A DNA stretch of 64,000 nt from Allolobophora icterica. Its lineage: Eukaryota > Annelida > Clitellata > Crassiclitellata > Lumbricidae. Within the stretch, counting starts at the first letter, position 1; each line of letters starts with the position of its first letter. This document shows, piece after piece, positions 55,601-61,600 of this stretch. A program made the translations under genes and the position numbers. Location of the stretch: the NCBI GenBank assembly GCA_963556255.1, contig OY744607.1:54454264-54518263 (forward strand), given 5' to 3'. The notes beneath the pieces were generated by a model, which made no database searches, was not told the DNA's origin, and saw nothing but the letters and a program-made list of their open reading frames with translations.

Positions 55601-58600
55601 GGCTGCGCAGTAAGACGAACATTCTGAAATACAGTTAACAAATCAGTCTGTGAAAACGTTTTGAAATTATAGTGATAATAAAGATGCAGGAGGGGGAAAG
55701 AGTAGTGGTAACACTCATGGCCAGGAGAGCATAAGGTACGCGGACCGACTCCCGTAACTCCCCTCTAGGGCGGCGCCTTGCATGGCTGCCAAACCGTGTG
55801 TTAATTTAGATCTTGATTGTACTTTCATGTTTCAATGCAATCTTTCTGCGTCTGTCGGTTTGAAATAATAAAGAATATATAATTATTATATTAATCAAAA
55901 ACTGATAGAAAATTTAAATAAACTACGTCACAGCTGGTTCGCCTCACTAGCAAAGAGAAATTGTATTAAAGCAAAACTACAAGCATAACTCTTGAATTAA
56001 ATTCAATAGCACATACTCTCGCACGATCCATTTGCTGTCAGTGCATATCCAAGATCACACCGATCACACTTATATGCGCCTGTGGAGTTGCATCCGATTG
56101 AACAGTTAGCTGAACATTCTAAAATATCATAGTCACAAAAACCATATTAATTTGAATAAAGAACATTCTAAACTACAGTCAGCAAGAACATTTGGTCCAG
56201 CTCCGTGAACATTGCTCGGAATATCGAGATGTTATTTCTGAAGGACTTCACCTTGTCACCTTGTGCTGTCAACTCTTGGAGCTCTAGCGATCGTCACGAT
56301 AAACATTCTCCATTGCTTCCTATTCGAAGTCAGGTTCCTTAGTTAAGGGACCTGACTTGAAGGACTTAGTTGAAATAAAAGCTGTGCATAGAGTGTGGTC
56401 TCGTGTAATTGGGCTTCTTTATTGCGATCTACGTGTAGATCTGCATCACAAAAAGAATAGTTTATCTACATTATTGAAAACATATTGTCGCAAGAGACAT
56501 TTCTTGTCAGTCCATATCCCGGATCACATCCATCACACTTAGGTCTATACGCGCCTGTTATTTTGCATCCCTCTGTGCAGTTCGGTGAACATTGTGACAA
56601 ATCAAGTATTCAGAGAAACGTTAGTACCATAAGATCTTTAGAAAAATCACCATATCAAAGATGGAGTTACAACAATACGCTGTATTTCAAAGAAAATAAA
56701 GACAAAAACGTTCGCATCACAAGTAAGGAATAAGCATATCTATATATAACATAAAGTAAATCTAAATGAAACATAATTACAGAAATATCAGAACCGTCAA
56801 ACGTTTTGAATTATCGTCATATTAAATGTGTAGCTACGAGATTACGAGGCAGTTGAAAGAAAATGAAAGAGAAACATCTTTACGCCACAAGCAGGGTAAG
56901 GTATTTTAATACACAACTATAAGGATAACATTAAAGCTAAATTGAATTCTACATACTGCCACACGATCCATTTGCTGTCAGTCCAAATCCTGGATCACAC
57001 CGATCACAGTTATAGGCGCCAGTGACGTTACATCCAGCTGAGCAGTTAGTTGAACATTCTAAAATATCGTGTATTATAAGCATACTGTTACTGAGAATGC
57101 TTAACTTTCTGAAATTCAGTAAATCAAAACATCTAGGCTATACTAGTTCCGTGAAAACATGTCGGTCCACTGAGATGTTCAGAAATTTCTAAAGGACTAA
57201 GTTGAGATACAGTAAACCCTACACGCAGAGTGCGGCGTAATGTATTTGGTCGCTTATATACTGCTCTAGATCTACATTGAAAAGGAATAGTTTAGCTACA
57301 TTCGTGAACACGTACTGTCGCAAGAGCCATTTGCTGTCAGTCCATAACCAAGATCACATCGATCACACTTAGAAGCGCCTGTCATGTTGCATCCGACTGT
57401 GCAGTTCGGTGAACATTCTGACAAATTAAATATTCAGAGAGACGTTAATTCCGTAAAACCTTTTGAAATATCATCATACCAAAGACGGAGGTATAACAAT
57501 ACGTCGCATTTCAAAGAAATTGAAATACGGAAATGTTCGCGTCACAAGCAAGGACAAAGTATATCTAAATATGACATAAAAGAAATCTAAATGAAACACA
57601 ATTACACAAATATCAGAACCGTCAAACGTTTTGAATTATCGTCATATTAAATATGAAGCTAAGAGATTACGTGGCAGTTGAAAGAAAATGAAAGACAAAT
57701 ACCTTTACGCCACAAGCAAGGAAATGCATAATCATACACAACCATATGGATAACATTAAAATTAAATTCAATTCTACATACTGCCACACGATCCATTTGC
57801 TGTCAGTCCAAATCCTGGATCACAACGATCACAGTTATAGGCGCCAGTGACGTTACATCCAGCTGAGCAGTTGGTTGAACATTCTAAAATATCGTGTATA
57901 TACATGTGAGCGCACCATTACTGAGAATGCTTAACTTTCTGAAATAGAGAAAATCAAAACATCTTGACTAGTTTCGTGAAAACATATCAGTCCATTGAGA
58001 TGTTCAAAAATTTCTAAATGGCTAAGCTGAAATACAGTAAACCCTACACGCAGAATGCGACGTAATGTACTTGGCCGCTTATAGTGTGCGCTAGTTCTAC
58101 ATTGAAAAGGAATAGTTTAGCTACATTCGTGAACACCTACTGTCGCAAGAGCCATTTCCTGTCAGTCCATATCCGAAATCACATCGATCACACTTAGAAG
58201 CGCCTGTCATGTTGCATCCGACTGTGCAGTTCGGTGAACATTCTGAATATAGCATAATGATAGAAGCATCAGAACTGTAAAACCTTTTTGGAATACAGTG
58301 ATACTATAGATGCAGAAACCAGTTTAAGTCATTATTGACCGAAAATTTATTTAAACTACGTCACAGTTGAAAGTTTACATCACAAGTCAAAGGAAATATA
58401 CATTGATTCAAAACGATAAGGATAATGCTTAAGCTAAATGCAACCTGCGCCCCTAGCCAACTCAGCTATTTGGAGTACAATAACCGTAGCGTGTCGATGG
58501 GACGATGAGTTGGCGAGGGAGAGGACTGGCTACCCGCCCTCGTATTCCAGGGCTAAGAAAATAAACTGGCCAATACTTCGCACACATGGCTGTCTCAAGG

Positions 58601-61600
58601 TTAGTTTAAGGGGCTGCACCTCTTCTTTTTCTAAGCTAATTGTTATATGCCTACTGTCGCAGGAGCCATTTGGAATCAGTGCATCGCATCTCCAGAATCA
58701 CACAGAGCTAACTTGCGGAAGCCTGTGATGTTGCATCCGGTTGAACGTTTTTTACATTACAAATTTTCATTTAAAAGAACCCTAATGCGAAGAGCACACA
58801 GCAGTCAGTAAAATTCGGTTTAGCTCTGTCAACGCTATTACACCCATGAAGGTGTTATTTCTGAAGAATCAAACTGAAATAATACCTATACGAAGAATGT
58901 AGAGTAATGTATTAGGATGTGTTTGTAACTGTCTAGCTCAAAATACACTGTATTGCAACACATACTGTCGCAAGAGCCATTTGCTGTCAGTCCATATCCC
59001 GGATCACACCGATCACACTTGTAAACGCCGGTGACATTGCATCCGGCTGCGCAGTAGGACGAACATTCTGAAATATAGTAAACAAGGACATCAGTCTGTG
59101 AAAATGTTTTTAAATTATAGTGATAATAAAGATGCAGACACCGTGTAAATCAAAACTGAAAAAAATTTAAATAAATTACATCACAGCTGGTTTGCGTCAC
59201 AAGCAAAGACAATCTGTATAAAAGGTAAAATTATAAACATAACACCTAAATGAAATTCAATGGAACATACTGTCGCACGATCCATTTGCTGTCAGTGCAT
59301 ATCCAAGATCACACCGATCACACTTATATGCGCCTGTGGAGTTGCATCCGAGTGAACAGTTAGCTGAACATTCTAAAAAAATCACGTATAAAAACATTAT
59401 TTATTTGCATAGTGAACATTCTAAACTACCGTAACAATGAACATGTGGTCCAGCTCCGTGAACATTGTTCGGCCATCGAGATGTTATTTCTGAAGGACTT
59501 AGTTGGAATAAAGCTGTACATAGACTGTGCTGTCAGGTAATTGGGATCTTGTTTAGCGCTCTAGACATGTATTACAAACAGAATAGTTTATCTACATTAA
59601 TGAACACATACTGTCGCAAGAGCCATTTCCTGTCAGTCCATATCCAAGATCACATCGATCACACTTAAAAGCGCCTGTCATATTGCATCCGGCTGTGCAG
59701 TTCGGTGAACATTCTGACAAATAACATATTTAGAGAGACGTTAGTACCGTAAAAGCTTTTGAAAATCACCATACTAAAGACGGAGCTACGGTATCACGTC
59801 TCATTTGAAAAAACCTGAAAGACTAAAGCTTCATGTCACAAGCAATGTCAAAGGATATCTAAATGTAACATAAAGATCAAATGCAATAAGACTTATCAGA
59901 TTATTGCCAGGGTGGCTCGGGGACGTGCTGGGCGGGGGGGATGAACCAACTGAGACTCCGGGTTTACTAGAGTCAAGAGCTTGAGAGTTCTTGGAGAAAT
60001 TATATCTGACACCCTTGGTTTCGATGAGCATATCGATCGAATTTGCTGTGGGGCCAGGCAGTCCTTGTATGGCTTTCGCGTGCTTACTGTCCCTGGTCTT
60101 GCTGATCCCAGGCTGCATGATGTGGTGCGAGCTACTGCGCTGTCACCTCTGCTGTATGCCGCCCCGGCATGGTGGGATATGCTGGACAACAAGAAAAAGG
60201 AAGGAGCCAGGCAGTTGTGAATAGGCAAAACCGACAGAGGTACCACCCTGGTGATTGCTCAAAGATCGAAGACATGTGCCGCCTGGCCGATACCCGTCTG
60301 TTTTCGGCAGTTCTCGAAGAACCGGGTCATGTCCTTCATGGGTTGCTCCCTCCAGTTAAGCCAAAGGTTTATAGCCTGCGCCCCAGACGCCATGACCGGG
60401 TGCTGCCAAAAGCAGACAATCCAAAGAAGAAAACATTTATAGTCAGAATGCTATTTACGTATTAATTTATTATGATGTATGAATGCTGATGCATGTTCAC
60501 CAGAGTGCTGTTTGGCAAATGGTTATATTAAAGAATATACTTACATACTTACTTACTTAAATCTCAATAAACTTCAATAAAAATATTAAATTTAATTCCA
60601 CATACTGCCGCACGATCCATTTAGAGTCAGTCCATATCCAGGATCACATCGATCACAGTTATAGGCGCCAGTGCCGTTACATCCAGCTGAGCAGTTAGTT
60701 GAACATTCTAAAATATCGTGTATATAAGCATACTATTACTGAGGATGCTTAGCTTTCTAAAACACAGTTAATTAAAACATTTGGACAAGTTCCGTGAAAA
60801 GATTTCGGTCCTTTTAGATGTTCAGAAATTTCTGAAGGGCTAAGCTGAATTACAGTAAAAGCGTACATGTAGAGTGCAGAGTAATGAAATTGGCCGCTTA
60901 TTATGTAATGCAATAGCTCTGTATTACAAAAGAATAGTTTATCTAAATTTGTGAACACATACTGTCGCACGAGCCATTTGCTGTCAGTCCATATCCAATA
61001 TCACATCGATCACATTTATAAGCGCCTGTCATATTACATCCGGCTGTGCAGTTCGGTGAACATTCTGAATGTAAAATAAATATAGAAGCATTAGAACTGC
61101 TAAACGTTTGGAATATCGTGACAATAAAGATGCAGAAACCAGTTAACATCATTATTGAAAGAAAATTTAGGTAAATTATGCTGAAAAAGTTTTCTTCACA
61201 AATCAATGGCAAGATACCTTAATTCATAACTATAAGGTAAACGCTTAAGGTGAATGCGCCCTTACCCAACTCACCTATAGCGAGTACACTGACCGTACAC
61301 TATCGGCGAGGGAGAGGAGTGAGAGGACTGACAACCGGCCTTCATATTCCGTGGTTAATAAGATGAAGTCGCTAATACTTTATTTGCTATCAGTGGATAT
61401 CCAGAATCACACAGAGGTAACTTATGGGAGACTGTAATGTTGCATACGGTTAAATTGTTTTTTTTTCATCACAAATTTCTTATAGCCCTACAAGAACACT
61501 AGTACCAAGAACACGCCGCAAGCAATAACATTTGGTCTAGTTCTGTCAATGCTATTACACTTATAGAGGTGCTATATCTGAAGGACCAAGCCGAAATAAA

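Larger units (their letters stand above)
52140..58100. repeat. 2.97-kb segmental tandem duplication in the array
   Basis: 52.14-55.12 kb and 55.11-58.08 kb align at offsets of 2963-2983 bp. They include repeat exons 21-25 versus 26-30 (types D, E, A2, C, A2), decayed exon d, the RT fragment and the retroposon 3' end. Confidence 0.88.
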
